This document shows positions 17,033 through 26,263 of a DNA stretch of 59,328 nt, one piece after another. The translations under genes were made by a program, and so were the position numbers. This DNA is from Winogradskyella sp. UBA3174 (GTDB taxonomy: Bacteria; Bacteroidota; Bacteroidia; Flavobacteriales; Flavobacteriaceae). The stretch is taken from NCBI RefSeq assembly GCF_002364335.1, contig NZ_DEXW01000048.1, positions 1-59,328 on the forward strand, in the 5' to 3' direction. A model generated the notes under the pieces. It had not been told where the DNA came from and did no database searches. It saw only the letters and a list, made by a program, of their open reading frames with translations. Within the stretch, counting starts at the first letter, position 1; each line of letters starts with the position of its first letter.

Positions 17033-18245
17033 TAGAATTTTTCTTATTAAAGATTATAAACATGCTAAATATAATGGCAATATCAGAATATATTGTTGTG
17101 TAAAATGTATATGTCAAAAGAAATCCAAAAAATATTAGTTTAGGGATTCCTTTTTTTATGTCTAAATATTTAATAATAGCTCTTAAATAACCTAACACTA
17201 TAAAAATTCCAAGCAAGCCTAAATCGAAGTAGGACCAAATAATCTGGGTAAAATGTTTAGTGTAATTAAATTTACCTGTGAATATATCAAAATATGAATA
17301 TGGTCCATCACCAATCCATTTTCTTTCAAGGTTATTAATGACAACAATTAATATTTGACTTCTCTTTGCGTTTTTTAAATCATATTGCTTCTGGGCAACT
17401 GCTATAGAAAACTGTCTTTCTATTGAACCACCAAACCTCTTTTTTATAAATTCTGCATCTTTTATTTGATTAACGGAGATTAAAAATGCGGCTAAAGAAA
17501 ATAATATTACTAATTTAAACTTTAAAGTATGTCTATACTTTTTATATAACGGAATAATGAAAGAAAAGAAAAGAAAAATAGTTAGAAATGCTTTTGAAAT
17601 ATTAGATTCAGCGATATATACAGTTACACTTAGATAACCAATTATTATAAACGGAAATTTTAATTTATCCCTAAAGCCATCTTTATTTAAAATAATAATT
17701 AAAACTAAAAAAACTAAAAAAATTGAGAGGGAGTGATCTGACTTTATGAAAAATGTACCAAACATAAAATCATACCAATCAATTTGCTTACCACTAAAAT
17801 TAAACTGTATTAAAAAGTCGTAAAAATTTGATTGTAAGAGTAATATAGGTAACTGAACTAATCCAATTTTTAAGAAAAAAGAATAGATTTTTGTATTGCT
17901 GATAAAACACTCTTTGTAGTTTATATAACAGAATAAGAAAACAGATAAAGGTAAGAGTGGGAAAATTAAATAAATGTTTGTAGCTAAAAAGTTTGATCCG
18001 TTAATTAAACCCGAAAAATAAATTAAAAATATGTACGAAATTGAATAAAGAACTATGCTGTTTAATACTATTCTGTTTTTTAAAATAAAATAAAGTCCGC
18101 TTACAAAAAACAAATAAGCTGTTATGCCAAATGTCAAAATAGTATTTGACAGTCCAAAGAAATATTGAAAAAATCCACCGAGTAAAAAAATCAACAGACT
18201 AATACAGTAAAAACTAAGTTTATATAATTTAGCGAATTCTTTCAC
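16989..18245 (-). CDS. Putative O-antigen polymerase (Wzy-like membrane protein)
   Basis: 418 residues, about 11 transmembrane helices, with a periplasmic loop at about 290-340 (SQILIVVINNLERKWIGDGP, then YTKHFTQIIWSYFDLGLLGI). The pattern of an arginine-containing loop followed by QIIW/DLGLLG is what O-antigen polymerases show, though sequence conservation in Wzy is poor. It lies between the flippase and a glycosyltransferase, the usual place for wzy. The window therefore has two Wzy/WaaL-type candidates; which polymerises and which ligates cannot be decided by eye. Confidence 0.72.
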   Translation of the reverse strand: MKEFAKLYKLSFYCISLLIFLLGGFFQYFFGLSNTILTFGITAYLFFVSGLYFILKNRIVLNSIVLYSISYIFLIYFSGLINGSNFLATNIYLIFPLLPLSVFLFCYINYKECFISNTKIYSFFLKIGLVQLPILLLQSNFYDFLIQFNFSGKQIDWYDFMFGTFFIKSDHSLSIFLVFLVLIIILNKDGFRDKLKFPFIIIGYLSVTVYIAESNISKAFLTIFLFFSFIIPLYKKYRHTLKFKLVILFSLAAFLISVNQIKDAEFIKKRFGGSIERQFSIAVAQKQYDLKNAKRSQILIVVINNLERKWIGDGPYSYFDIFTGKFNYTKHFTQIIWSYFDLGLLGIFIVLGYLRAIIKYLDIKKGIPKLIFFGFLLTYTFYTTIYSDIAIIFSMFIIFNKKNSNELNNYSFSRLEKE

Positions 18246-19540
18246 TCTTTTAAATGATATAGTTTTTTAAAATTAAAATCCAATTTAATGATGGCTAAAA
18301 CATAGTCTAATAAAGACGCTCCAGTCATTTTATTAACCAGCAGTTTCCAACTTGGTACAAAAAGCAACACTGATGTAATTAGAAGCGAAATAGCTACCCA
18401 TATAATATCAAATTGAGCTCCTATGTAAACTGCAAGTGGAATCAATAGTAAATTTAACACATTCCAAATAAACTCTAAATGTGTTTTGCCTGTTGCAACT
18501 ACAAGACTTCCTATTGGGTTGCCAATCGCTCTAAAAATCATATATAAACTTAAAACTCTAACTAAACTAACTATGTCTTCAAAACCAGGACCATACATTA
18601 TCTCAATTACGAATGGTGCAAATATAATTATTAAACCATATATCGGTAAATTGATTGAAGCAACAATATTAATTAATTTTAAGTAACGTGAACTTAACAA
18701 TTCTAAATTATTTTGAAACATTGCCAAAGTTGGAGACGCTACTTTAACTAAAATAGGATTAATTAATTGGGCTGGTCTGAAAACTAATTGCTTTGCTAAA
18801 CTGTAACCACCTAAGATTTCTGTAGAAAAAAACTTCGCTATTAATAATATATCAAGGTCTCTATTAAAATAATTTACTATTTGACCCCCTACTTGATAAA
18901 CACCAATTTTCAAATAAGGTATAGTATCCTTAAGGTTTAAAGAAAATAACAGACCATACTTTTTTAAGCCTAGTAAAAAATATAATAGATTTGAGACAAA
19001 AGATTGCAGTAAAACAGAATATATAAGAGATAATATTCCATAATCATTTATTGCTAAAAATACTGCAACAACTAAAGATAATATTCCGGCAATTATGTCA
19101 ATTAAACTAATATATTTAAAATTAAGATTCTTAATTTCAATAGTTTTAAATTGTGTTCCTAAAGCGGAAAAAACTATAACAAAACCAACAAGAGGAATGA
19201 GAGTATTAAGCTCTGGTTGATCATAAAGTTTAGATACAAATGGTGTTATTAACCAAAGCAAAAAATATAGAAAAGAACAAAATAAAATGTTTAACCAATA
19301 TAAGCTAGCATAAACTTTTTTTGTAATATTTTGTTTATGGAGAATAGCAGTAGACAAGCCCATATCACTAAATAAATTCATGAAACCTAAAACGAACATA
19401 ATTAAGGCCATTAAACCAAAATCAGATTTATCTAAAAAACGAGTAAGAATACTAATTTTAAGTATTCCAACTATCGCCATACAAACAGTTGCTATAGAAG
19501 TCCATTTTAAACCTAGTAATACTTCTTTTTTTAGTGACAT
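18242..19540 (-). CDS. Wzx-type flippase (MOP superfamily)
   Basis: 432 residues with about 12 transmembrane helices. The start SLKKEVLLGLKWTSIATV and the block ILTRFLDKSDFGLMALIMFV (about 30-49) are typical of polysaccharide-synthesis (RfbX/WzxC-like) exporters of the MOP superfamily. It should flip undecaprenyl-linked repeat units to the periplasmic side for Wzy. It overlaps the downstream Wzy-like gene by 4 bases and is 3 bases from the upstream GT56 gene, so it is embedded in one operon. Confidence 0.9.
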   Translation of the reverse strand: MSLKKEVLLGLKWTSIATVCMAIVGILKISILTRFLDKSDFGLMALIMFVLGFMNLFSDMGLSTAILHKQNITKKVYASLYWLNILFCSFLYFLLWLITPFVSKLYDQPELNTLIPLVGFVIVFSALGTQFKTIEIKNLNFKYISLIDIIAGILSLVVAVFLAINDYGILSLIYSVLLQSFVSNLLYFLLGLKKYGLLFSLNLKDTIPYLKIGVYQVGGQIVNYFNRDLDILLIAKFFSTEILGGYSLAKQLVFRPAQLINPILVKVASPTLAMFQNNLELLSSRYLKLINIVASINLPIYGLIIIFAPFVIEIMYGPGFEDIVSLVRVLSLYMIFRAIGNPIGSLVVATGKTHLEFIWNVLNLLLIPLAVYIGAQFDIIWVAISLLITSVLLFVPSWKLLVNKMTGASLLDYVLAIIKLDFNFKKLYHLKE

Positions 19541-19543
19541 AAA

Positions 19544-20704
19544 TTATGAAATAATTGAAACTAAGTTTTTAATATCATTAAACACTTTTTCTTCATTAAA
19601 CAACGAGTCTAGCACTAATCTATTATGATTAATATCACTCAATTCTAAAATAGTATTTTTAAAAATAGGGTATTCTGTTTCTAAGTTGAAGACTTTGATG
19701 TTGTTTTTTATAAAAAAGGAATATGCTGGATTATTTGAAGATAAATAGACCCGGCAACCTAAATATAACATTGCTATAATATTACCCATAGCTTGTTGTC
19801 TCAGATGATAAAATATTCCTGTTGAACATGATCTTAATATTTCTATATATTCTACTCTATCAATAAAGGACAAAAGCGGTGAAAATGAATCCCCAAATAA
19901 ATCACGACCTTTTTTGAGAACACAATCCTTATATTTATTATCATTAGAGTAACTCAATGGTACATAAATTTTAGATTTCATTTTAACATCATGGTGCTTA
20001 GTAATAATTTGAAAAGCATCTAAATGATTTGATTCGAAAGAATTTGAATTTCCAACTAACAAATTGGATGCATTTTTCTTTAAAAAAATTGTTTTTGACC
20101 CACCCAAATACTGATTTATATTGCTAAAAGGACAATAGACAAAAATAAGTTTGTTGCTATAATATTTTGAAAATCGAGAAAAATCTTCTTCTATATAAGA
20201 AACAAAATAATTTACCTTTCTTAAAGCTTTAAAAATAATTGTGTATCTATCTTCCTCCTTTTTTAAAAAAAAAAATGTTTTTCTTAATAAGCCATACTTA
20301 AGTATTAAGCGTCCAAATCTCAAATTAACGTTATTATTCAATAAGTATTTATTTGTAAGTGGTCCATAAGTGCTAGGCTTTATTCTTGGTAAGCCGTAAA
20401 CATCAAAACCCCATGCATACCATGCGATTTTTATTTTTGCTTTAATTTTTAAAATTGCGTAAGCAAACTCAATATGAAATGCATGAATAAAGACTACAGA
20501 CGGCTTTAACGTTTCCATAACACCATTAATATCCTCTTTTTGAGAATTAAAACGCATCACGTTTTTTGCTCTTTTTGAGATATAGTTATACTCGCCCTCT
20601 TCTGAAGAAGTGAAGATTAAAAAATAACAGTCTTTATCAACTGAGCTGAAATTTTCAATTATTTGATCCGTAACCTTTTCATCAATTACAAAATGAAGCA
20701 CCAT
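19544..20704 (-). CDS. TDP-Fuc4NAc:lipid II Fuc4NAc transferase-like (GT56, WecF-like)
   Basis: 386 residues matching the 4-alpha-L-fucosyl/Fuc4NAc transferase family GT56 (WecF). Recognisable blocks are AWYAWGFDVYGLP (about 94-106), LLVGNSNSFESNHLDAF (about 217-233) and IFYHLRQQAMGNIIAMLYLG (about 301-320). In enterobacteria this enzyme adds Fuc4NAc to the ManNAcA-GlcNAc lipid. Here it directly follows wecE (1-base overlap) and precedes the flippase, and wecB/wecC lie upstream, so the same reaction is likely. A plus-strand run of 11 A at 20265-20275, next to 6 T, falls in the codons for KTFFFLKKEE; slippage there would switch the gene off. Confidence 0.85.
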   Translation of the reverse strand: MVLHFVIDEKVTDQIIENFSSVDKDCYFLIFTSSEEGEYNYISKRAKNVMRFNSQKEDINGVMETLKPSVVFIHAFHIEFAYAILKIKAKIKIAWYAWGFDVYGLPRIKPSTYGPLTNKYLLNNNVNLRFGRLILKYGLLRKTFFFLKKEEDRYTIIFKALRKVNYFVSYIEEDFSRFSKYYSNKLIFVYCPFSNINQYLGGSKTIFLKKNASNLLVGNSNSFESNHLDAFQIITKHHDVKMKSKIYVPLSYSNDNKYKDCVLKKGRDLFGDSFSPLLSFIDRVEYIEILRSCSTGIFYHLRQQAMGNIIAMLYLGCRVYLSSNNPAYSFFIKNNIKVFNLETEYPIFKNTILELSDINHNRLVLDSLFNEEKVFNDIKNLVSIIS

Positions 20705-21852
20705 TAAACTTTATATTCTTTAAGAGAATTAATAATTCTATCAATTTCCACATCAGATAATTCATAATACATCGGAAGTCTTAATAATGTATTAGTATAT
20801 CGATCACTTTGAAGTAGTTTTCGTCCATCATGTTTGGATTTATAAAAGGAACTCGTATGTAAACTAATATAGTGGAAAACGGCAAGAATATTGTTACTCT
20901 TTAGAAACTCAATAGCCTTAGTTCTATTAAAATTATTATCAAAAGTTAAATAAAACATGTGAGCATTGTTGGTAGCGTATTCTGGAATAGAAGGAAGCTT
21001 AATATTATTATTTGATGCCCATTGGTTAAGTTTTAAACTATATGTTGTCCAAATTGCTTTTCTTTTGTTCTGAATATCATTTAAATTTTCCAGTTGTGCC
21101 CATAGAAATGATGCAATAATCTCTGACGGCAAAAAAGAAGAACCTAAATCTACCCACTCGTATTTAGCCACTTCTCCTCTAAAGAAAGATGATCTATTAG
21201 TTCCTTTTTCCCATATAATTTCTGCTCTTGCTTCAAATTGTGAATCGTTAATAGCTAGCATTCCTCCCTCTCCTGAAATAATATTTTTCGTTTCATGAAA
21301 TGAAAAAGCACTTAAGTGCCCAATTGAGCCTAAAGCCCTCTGAATACCATCTTTACCAACATAATAGCTGTCAATTGCCTGAGCTGCATCTTCTATAACA
21401 AATAAACGATGAGTTTCAGCTAAATCCATTATTTTATCCATATCGCAAGAGACACCAGCATAATGAACAGGTACAATAGCTTTTGTTTTATCTGTAATTA
21501 ATTTTTCAATTGCATCCTCATCCATTCCTGGATGATCTTTTTTACTATCGACAAAAACAATTTTAGCTCCTCTTAAAATGAATGCATTGGCAGTTGATAC
21601 AAATGTGTAAGAAGGCATTATCACCTCATCGCCTTCTTTTAGATTAATAAGTATTGCAGCCATCTCTAGAGCATCTGTACAAGATGTAGTGAGTAGGCAC
21701 TTTTTAAAACCATACTTGTCTTCAAAAAATGTTTGACATTTTTTAGTGTATTTACCATTCCCCGAAATCTTACCTGTATTAACCGCATCATTAATGTAGT
21801 AGGTTTCTTTACCTGTCAAATATGGCTTATTAAATGGAATTGATTTATTCAT
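20704..21852 (-). CDS. wecE: dTDP-4-amino-4,6-dideoxygalactose transaminase
   Basis: 382 residues, a DegT/DnrJ/EryC1 PLP aminotransferase. It converts dTDP-4-keto-6-deoxy-D-glucose plus glutamate into dTDP-Fuc4N. The N-terminus IPFNKPYLTGKETYYINDAV is characteristic of WecE/RffA. The substrate region has VPVHYAG (about 135-141) and the PLP lysine lies in FSFHETKNIISGEGGM (about 186-201). Its substrate would come from RfbA/RfbB encoded about 12 kb upstream. It overlaps the GT56 gene by one base and is 35 bases downstream of the GNAT gene. Confidence 0.92.
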   Translation of the reverse strand: MNKSIPFNKPYLTGKETYYINDAVNTGKISGNGKYTKKCQTFFEDKYGFKKCLLTTSCTDALEMAAILINLKEGDEVIMPSYTFVSTANAFILRGAKIVFVDSKKDHPGMDEDAIEKLITDKTKAIVPVHYAGVSCDMDKIMDLAETHRLFVIEDAAQAIDSYYVGKDGIQRALGSIGHLSAFSFHETKNIISGEGGMLAINDSQFEARAEIIWEKGTNRSSFFRGEVAKYEWVDLGSSFLPSEIIASFLWAQLENLNDIQNKRKAIWTTYSLKLNQWASNNNIKLPSIPEYATNNAHMFYLTFDNNFNRTKAIEFLKSNNILAVFHYISLHTSSFYKSKHDGRKLLQSDRYTNTLLRLPMYYELSDVEIDRIINSLKEYKV

Positions 21853-21887
21853 TAAAAAAAGTTTACGAAAAAGATTATATTATAATA

Positions 21888-22292
21888 TTATATGTCCCTT
21901 GTTAAAATAATATATTTCTCCTTAAAACCTAAAGTTTTAAAAAGTTTTAAACTTTTGACATTAGAAATTTTTACCCTGGCAAAAGCGTTTGGCCAAATCT
22001 TTAGACTCTCATTAATCATAAACTTTGCAACACCTTTACCTTGAAAATCTGGGTGAGTGCATATTCTAAAATCATCATCAATAACACCGACATAGCCCAA
22101 TGCAGATCCATTTAAAATTGCAACTCTATAATTTTGAGCTTGGTTTCTCATATAATTTATTTGCATGCTTTTAGTGATTTTTTCAGTCTCGATAAATCCG
22201 TCCGCTACTCTCTCATCATTTCTAAGTCTTCTTACAAACTCCCAATATTCTTGAGAACAATTTACTAATTTCATTATGTAGTCGTTTTCCAT
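21888..22292 (-). CDS. GNAT N-acetyltransferase (candidate WecD/PseH-type)
   Basis: 134 residues, a single GNAT domain. Motif A is THPDFQGKGVAKFMI (about 82-96), preceded by GYVGVIDDDFRI; motif B is represented by NVKSLKLFKTLGF (about 112-124). The position directly before wecE is the place of wecD in the enterobacterial common antigen operon, where the enzyme acetylates dTDP-Fuc4N. It is shorter than E. coli WecD and also resembles small acetyltransferases of nonulosonic-acid loci, so it could instead have served the pseudaminic-acid branch. The GNAT family is clear; the substrate is inferred. Confidence 0.78.
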   Translation of the reverse strand: MENDYIMKLVNCSQEYWEFVRRLRNDERVADGFIETEKITKSMQINYMRNQAQNYRVAILNGSALGYVGVIDDDFRICTHPDFQGKGVAKFMINESLKIWPNAFARVKISNVKSLKLFKTLGFKEKYIILTRDI

Positions 22293-22326
22293 GTATATGA
22301 TAAGGTATTAAATCAATTTATAAAAC

Positions 22327-22872
22327 CTATAGTTCTAGCTCAATTTTTTTATTAAGAACTGGTTTTGAAACAATAAAAGGATCAAATTTGTCTGCTACAG
22401 TTTTTCTAAGGTAACCATCATCATTTTGTTCTAAATATATATTTGGATGAAAGAAACTTTTTAGAACTAAATTTTTAATATTAATTTTATTGTCATTAAA
22501 TTCTAAATTTATCCACTCAATGTCTACTTGGGTTTGGTGTCTATTGGAATTTTTTCCTAAATCAATTCTAAACTTATAAGGTAAAACTCCTTCCGGAAGG
22601 TTAAATTCAATAATTTGAAATTCATTACTACCTTTTACGTCTTTACCTAACCTCTCATACTCATTAAATTCGTCATCAGGAAATTCACCTGTATAAAAAA
22701 GATCTAATCTATCATTTTCTTTAATTTTTATACTGAGTACGACTTTAAAAACATCTTCATCTTTAACAATAACCTCTTCCTTTTCAAATTTATCAAGTTC
22801 TTCAAGTTTCAAACTTTTTTCTTCTTTACATGAAACAAGACAAATTATAATCATTAAAATTATTTTTTTCAT
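22327..22872 (-). CDS. Hypothetical lipoprotein within the polysaccharide operon
   Basis: 181 residues from the ATG at 22870-22872. An upstream in-frame ATG at 22899 would add 9 basic residues before the signal; I prefer the internal start because MKKIILMIIICLVSC is a normal lipoprotein signal ending in a lipobox (LVSC). The mature part is acidic and beta-rich (FKVVLSIKIKENDRLDLFY, then EFQIIEFNLPEGVLPYKFRI), like a jelly-roll or carbohydrate-binding module, but I do not recognise a family. It lies between pseI and the GNAT gene and probably sits in the periplasm or outer membrane. Function unknown. Confidence 0.72.
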   Translation of the reverse strand: MKKIILMIIICLVSCKEEKSLKLEELDKFEKEEVIVKDEDVFKVVLSIKIKENDRLDLFYTGEFPDDEFNEYERLGKDVKGSNEFQIIEFNLPEGVLPYKFRIDLGKNSNRHQTQVDIEWINLEFNDNKINIKNLVLKSFFHPNIYLEQNDDGYLRKTVADKFDPFIVSKPVLNKKIELEL

Positions 22873-23093
22873 ACTAGTCTTTTTCTTATTTAAACGCAAT
22901 AATATAGATTTTATTTGTAGATATATTCCAAATAATCAACAAATTTTAAATTTAAAAAACTAGTTTATACTTTAACAAAGTATGTCTTAAGAGAAGATTT
23001 TATATTAATATGAACTATCTCTAATTTAGAGCTATAATTCGACTTCATTTTTTATCTCTTCTCTTGTTTTAAATTAAAATATTTTATCATAAA

Positions 23094-24128
23094 CTATAAA
23101 TAATTATTCTCTATCATTGATAGCGTAAGTGGTTTGCCCTCATTAACATCTTCAGTAAACTTTTTACCAATAGTGTTTTTATAATGTTTTGGATGAAGTC
23201 CAAAACCAGGTCTTACAGACTTAATATTATCTTTAGTTATAATATCTCCTTTCTTCACTGATTTTGAAACAAAAAGTGATCTTGAAAATTCTCGCCTTTT
23301 CAATTTCTTGTCAGTCATCTCATAATCTACTATACCAATCATTTTTTCTGCTTTTCTTACTGCACTAACCAATTGTGTAAATTCGCTTTCATCTAAAGAA
23401 AAATGTGCATCTGGTCCACCAATACTTTTATCTAGTATAAAATGCTTTTCAATAACCTTCGCACCTAAACTTAATGCAAACACAGGAGCTTCAATACCTA
23501 AAGTATGATCAGATAGCCCTACGTTTACATTAAACCTAGTTTTTAAATCTGGTATAGTTGCTAAATTACCATCTTCTGGTAATGCAGGATACTGAGACGT
23601 ACATTTAAGTAATGTAATGTCATTATTATTTTGATTTCTGCAAGTCTGTAATGCTAACTCAATGTCTTCGATAGATGCAATACCTGTAGATATAATAATC
23701 GGTTTTCCATTTGAAGCAACATAGTCTATAAGCGGTATATCTGTTATTTCAAAGGATGCTATTTTATATATTGGATTACCTAAAGACTCTAAAAGATCAA
23801 CAGCTGTAAAATCAAACGGAGATGAAAAACAGACTAAGCCTTCTTCTTTAGCTAATTGAAATAGTTCTTTGTGCCACTCCCATGGTGTATAAGCTTCTTC
23901 ATACAAATCATAGAAATATCTACCGTCCCAATGTGAATTCTGATCAATTTTAAAATAATCATTTTTTACATTAAGTGTAATCGCATCTGCTCTATACGTC
24001 TGTAGTTTTATAGCATCAGCACCTGCGCGTTTAGCTGCTTTTATAGTTTCTTTAGCTATTTCTATGTCTCCACCATGATTAGCGGACAGTTCTGCAATTA
24101 TGAAGCATTCATCATTTTCAATTCGCAT
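23094..24128 (-). CDS. pseI: Pseudaminic acid synthase (PseI)
   Basis: 344 residues, full length for the NeuB/PseI family. It condenses 2,4-diacetamido-2,4,6-trideoxy-L-altrose with phosphoenolpyruvate to pseudaminic acid. The TIM-barrel start CFIIAELSANHGGDIEIAKE and KLQTYRADAITL (about 41-52) favour PseI over NeuB. LKCTSQYPA (about 173-181), NVGLSDHTLG (about 201-210) and KHFILDKSIGGPDAHFSL (about 228-245) line the active site. A SAF domain fills about 285-344. The frame is intact, yet its upstream suppliers pseB, pseC and pseG are broken, so it likely lacks substrate unless other copies exist. Confidence 0.92.
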   Translation of the reverse strand: MRIENDECFIIAELSANHGGDIEIAKETIKAAKRAGADAIKLQTYRADAITLNVKNDYFKIDQNSHWDGRYFYDLYEEAYTPWEWHKELFQLAKEEGLVCFSSPFDFTAVDLLESLGNPIYKIASFEITDIPLIDYVASNGKPIIISTGIASIEDIELALQTCRNQNNNDITLLKCTSQYPALPEDGNLATIPDLKTRFNVNVGLSDHTLGIEAPVFALSLGAKVIEKHFILDKSIGGPDAHFSLDESEFTQLVSAVRKAEKMIGIVDYEMTDKKLKRREFSRSLFVSKSVKKGDIITKDNIKSVRPGFGLHPKHYKNTIGKKFTEDVNEGKPLTLSMIENNYL

Positions 24129-25581
24129 AATCTAATTTGTAAATAAAACTATTATTATCATTTATTACAACGTCCTTGTGATATATATATCATGCATTCT
24201 CAAAAGATTTTATTGACGCAATATTATTATATTTAATATAAGCAAAAATAGGAACGTCGTGAGATGAAAAATAAATTTTAGAAGCTTTTTTTAGAAATAT
24301 ACTCGCCAATTTTTGTCCTCTATATTTTTGGTCAATTAATACTCCAACTGTACTATGTTCTTCATTAATATCAAATCTAACTAAGCCAGCAGGTTTTCCA
24401 TTGACTAAGCCCACTAAAAATAAGGTGTTTTTATCTCTAATCTTACCTAAATACCAAGCTCTATGATTTTCTAGTATAATAGGTTCAGAATTAAAAGATT
24501 GCTCTCTAAATAAAACATCATTTGACCAATTATAAACTCGCATTAAATCGTCTTAAGTAGCTTCCCGAAATGATATATTGAGCTGATTAATTAGCCCTAA
24601 AAGTCGTGTTTTACTTTTGCCATCAATTAAGACTTTTGACTGTCTATAAAATTATTATAAGACGATTCAAAAATTATTTCTTCTATTTTTTTCTTAAAAT
24701 CTAAGATCGTATAATTACTAAAATCACCACCTTTAAAAATAGCTCCTTTTTTTGAAAACTCATAATAAACATTTTTTTGGTTTTCAACATAATAACCACT
24801 TAAAATTGGCATCTTTATGCAACAAAGCTCATATAAAATAGTGCTTGCAGGTGCTATTCCAAAATTACTATTATTCATAACCTCAACAAGTTCAGGTTCT
24901 GAAAGATTTCTATGTGTTTTAATTTTTGGATTGTCTGCTGCTAAATTTAATATGTCGTCATCTAAATAGGCTCCACCTAAAACTGTGTTAATCTTTTTGA
25001 TTTGCTTTATTTCTAAAAGCGCCTCAATAGTCTTCAAGGTGAGATTAAGCGGGTCAGCTCCGCCGTAACAAACAAAAGCAGTATCAATAGTGTTTACTAT
25101 TCTATTATGTTTAGCGATATCTAAAAATAATGGTCTTAATAAAGCATACGCTGTACCTAATGCTAGTTGCGTATCGTTTTTTTTTATAATCTGTTATTTC
25201 TAAACCTGCAGAGTGATTAATTACAACATCAGCGTACATATATTCTTTTGCTAAATCATCAATATAAATTAGCTTAAAACCATAACCCTTTATGAGCTTC
25301 TGGTATGAACTAATAAATTGATAGCCATCAGCTATTATTATATGTTCTTCTGGTGAATACTTATTAACTAACCACTGTGGTTCGTTTTCAATTTCTAAAT
25401 CTTTAAGAATACATACTTTTCTATAATTTGAAGGAATTATTGAATGTTCTGAAGTCTCTCTAGTTAAAAATACAAAGTCGTATGAGTCTATAATTATTTC
25501 TACAAGACTGAATAATCGATATAAGTGACCCAAGCCAATATCAGAGTTTCCATCTGCTCTAAATAGTATTGTCTTGGTCAT
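24118..25581 (-). pseudogene. pseG: Decayed PseG hydrolase-acetyltransferase (PseH-like) fusion
   Basis: Ancestrally about 487 codons. The start MTKTILFRADGNSDIGLGH is the PseG (UDP-sugar hydrolase, GT-B-like) N-terminus. The frame breaks in a run of nine T (25177-25185); dropping one base restores DYKKNDTQLALGTAYALLRP and the conserved VCYGGADPLNLTLKTIEA. Near 24634-24638 a missing A shifts the frame back; with it the protein reads SQKVLIDGKSKTRLLGLINQ. An acetyltransferase domain follows (RVYNWSNDVLFREQSF, then IDQKYRGQKLASIFL), but it is interrupted by TAA at 24553-24555 and TGA at 24190-24192. After the TGA, YIYHKDVVINDNNSFIYKLD continues to a stop overlapping the pseI ATG. Two indels plus two nonsense codons make it a pseudogene. 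Confidence 0.88.
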
Positions 25582-26263
25582 TTATCATTAATTTATATTT
25601 CAGTTCTGCTAATCTCCAATCGGATTCTGTGTCAATATCCTGAGCTTCAAGCTGTGATATTATTATAGCTCCTGAGTTTGTCGTAAAAAGTTTTTTGTCT
25701 TCTAAAAATCTATTTGTGTTTAGCCAATAAAACTGACCAGAATCATGGAATCGAGGTTCTAAGTCCTGTGAGCGCGTGTTCATATGTTCTTCCCAGACCA
25801 TAGAGGCCATGGTATTTTTAATCTTTAAAGAGCGTTGTATTGGAAAAGAATACTCTAAAACCGTAAAAACACTAGCAAAATCATTCTCTAATAAAGTACT
25901 GTGTGCTTGCTCTATTTTTATTGAATTAATAAATGGAGCCGCAGGTAGAATGCAGCAGATATTATCAAATTTTATACTTTTAATAGAATAATTAATAAGC
26001 ACCCCCTCTATAACCTCTGCCAAAACGGCAAAATCATTAGCGTTTTCTTTACTTCTTAAAAAAGGAACTTTAGCACCATATTTAATTGCAATATCTGCAA
26101 TTTCTTGATCGTCTGTTGACACCATAACCTCATCAAAAAGCTTACTCTTTAAAGCAGCTTCTATTGAATATGCAATTATAGGTTTTCCTAAAAATGGTTT
26201 AATATTTTTTCTTGGAATACGCTTGCTTCCGCCACGGGCTGGTATAATTGCTAGATTAGCCAT
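25559..26263 (-). CDS. pseF: Pseudaminic acid cytidylyltransferase (PseF)
   Basis: 234 residues, full length. It activates pseudaminic acid with CTP to CMP-Pse. The nucleotidyltransferase signature is IIPARGGSKRIPRKNIKPFL (about 6-25), followed by VMVSTDDQEIADIA (about 46-59) and an APF block for the sugar (about 108-110). It is most like PseF/NeuA-type enzymes of nonulosonic-acid loci. The ATG lies inside the ancestral 3' end of pseC (8-base overlap), and its 3' end overlaps pseG by 23 bases, as in an intact operon. It has no visible lesion, although its neighbours on both sides are broken. Confidence 0.88.
   Translation of the reverse strand: MANLAIIPARGGSKRIPRKNIKPFLGKPIIAYSIEAALKSKLFDEVMVSTDDQEIADIAIKYGAKVPFLRSKENANDFAVLAEVIEGVLINYSIKSIKFDNICCILPAAPFINSIKIEQAHSTLLENDFASVFTVLEYSFPIQRSLKIKNTMASMVWEEHMNTRSQDLEPRFHDSGQFYWLNTNRFLEDKKLFTTNSGAIIISQLEAQDIDTESDWRLAELKYKLMINDQDNTI

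Noticed and set aside
22900..23093. 27-codon ORF (minus strand) between pseI and the lipoprotein gene
   Set aside because: Too short, no promoter or recognisable feature; likely chance in AT-rich DNA.
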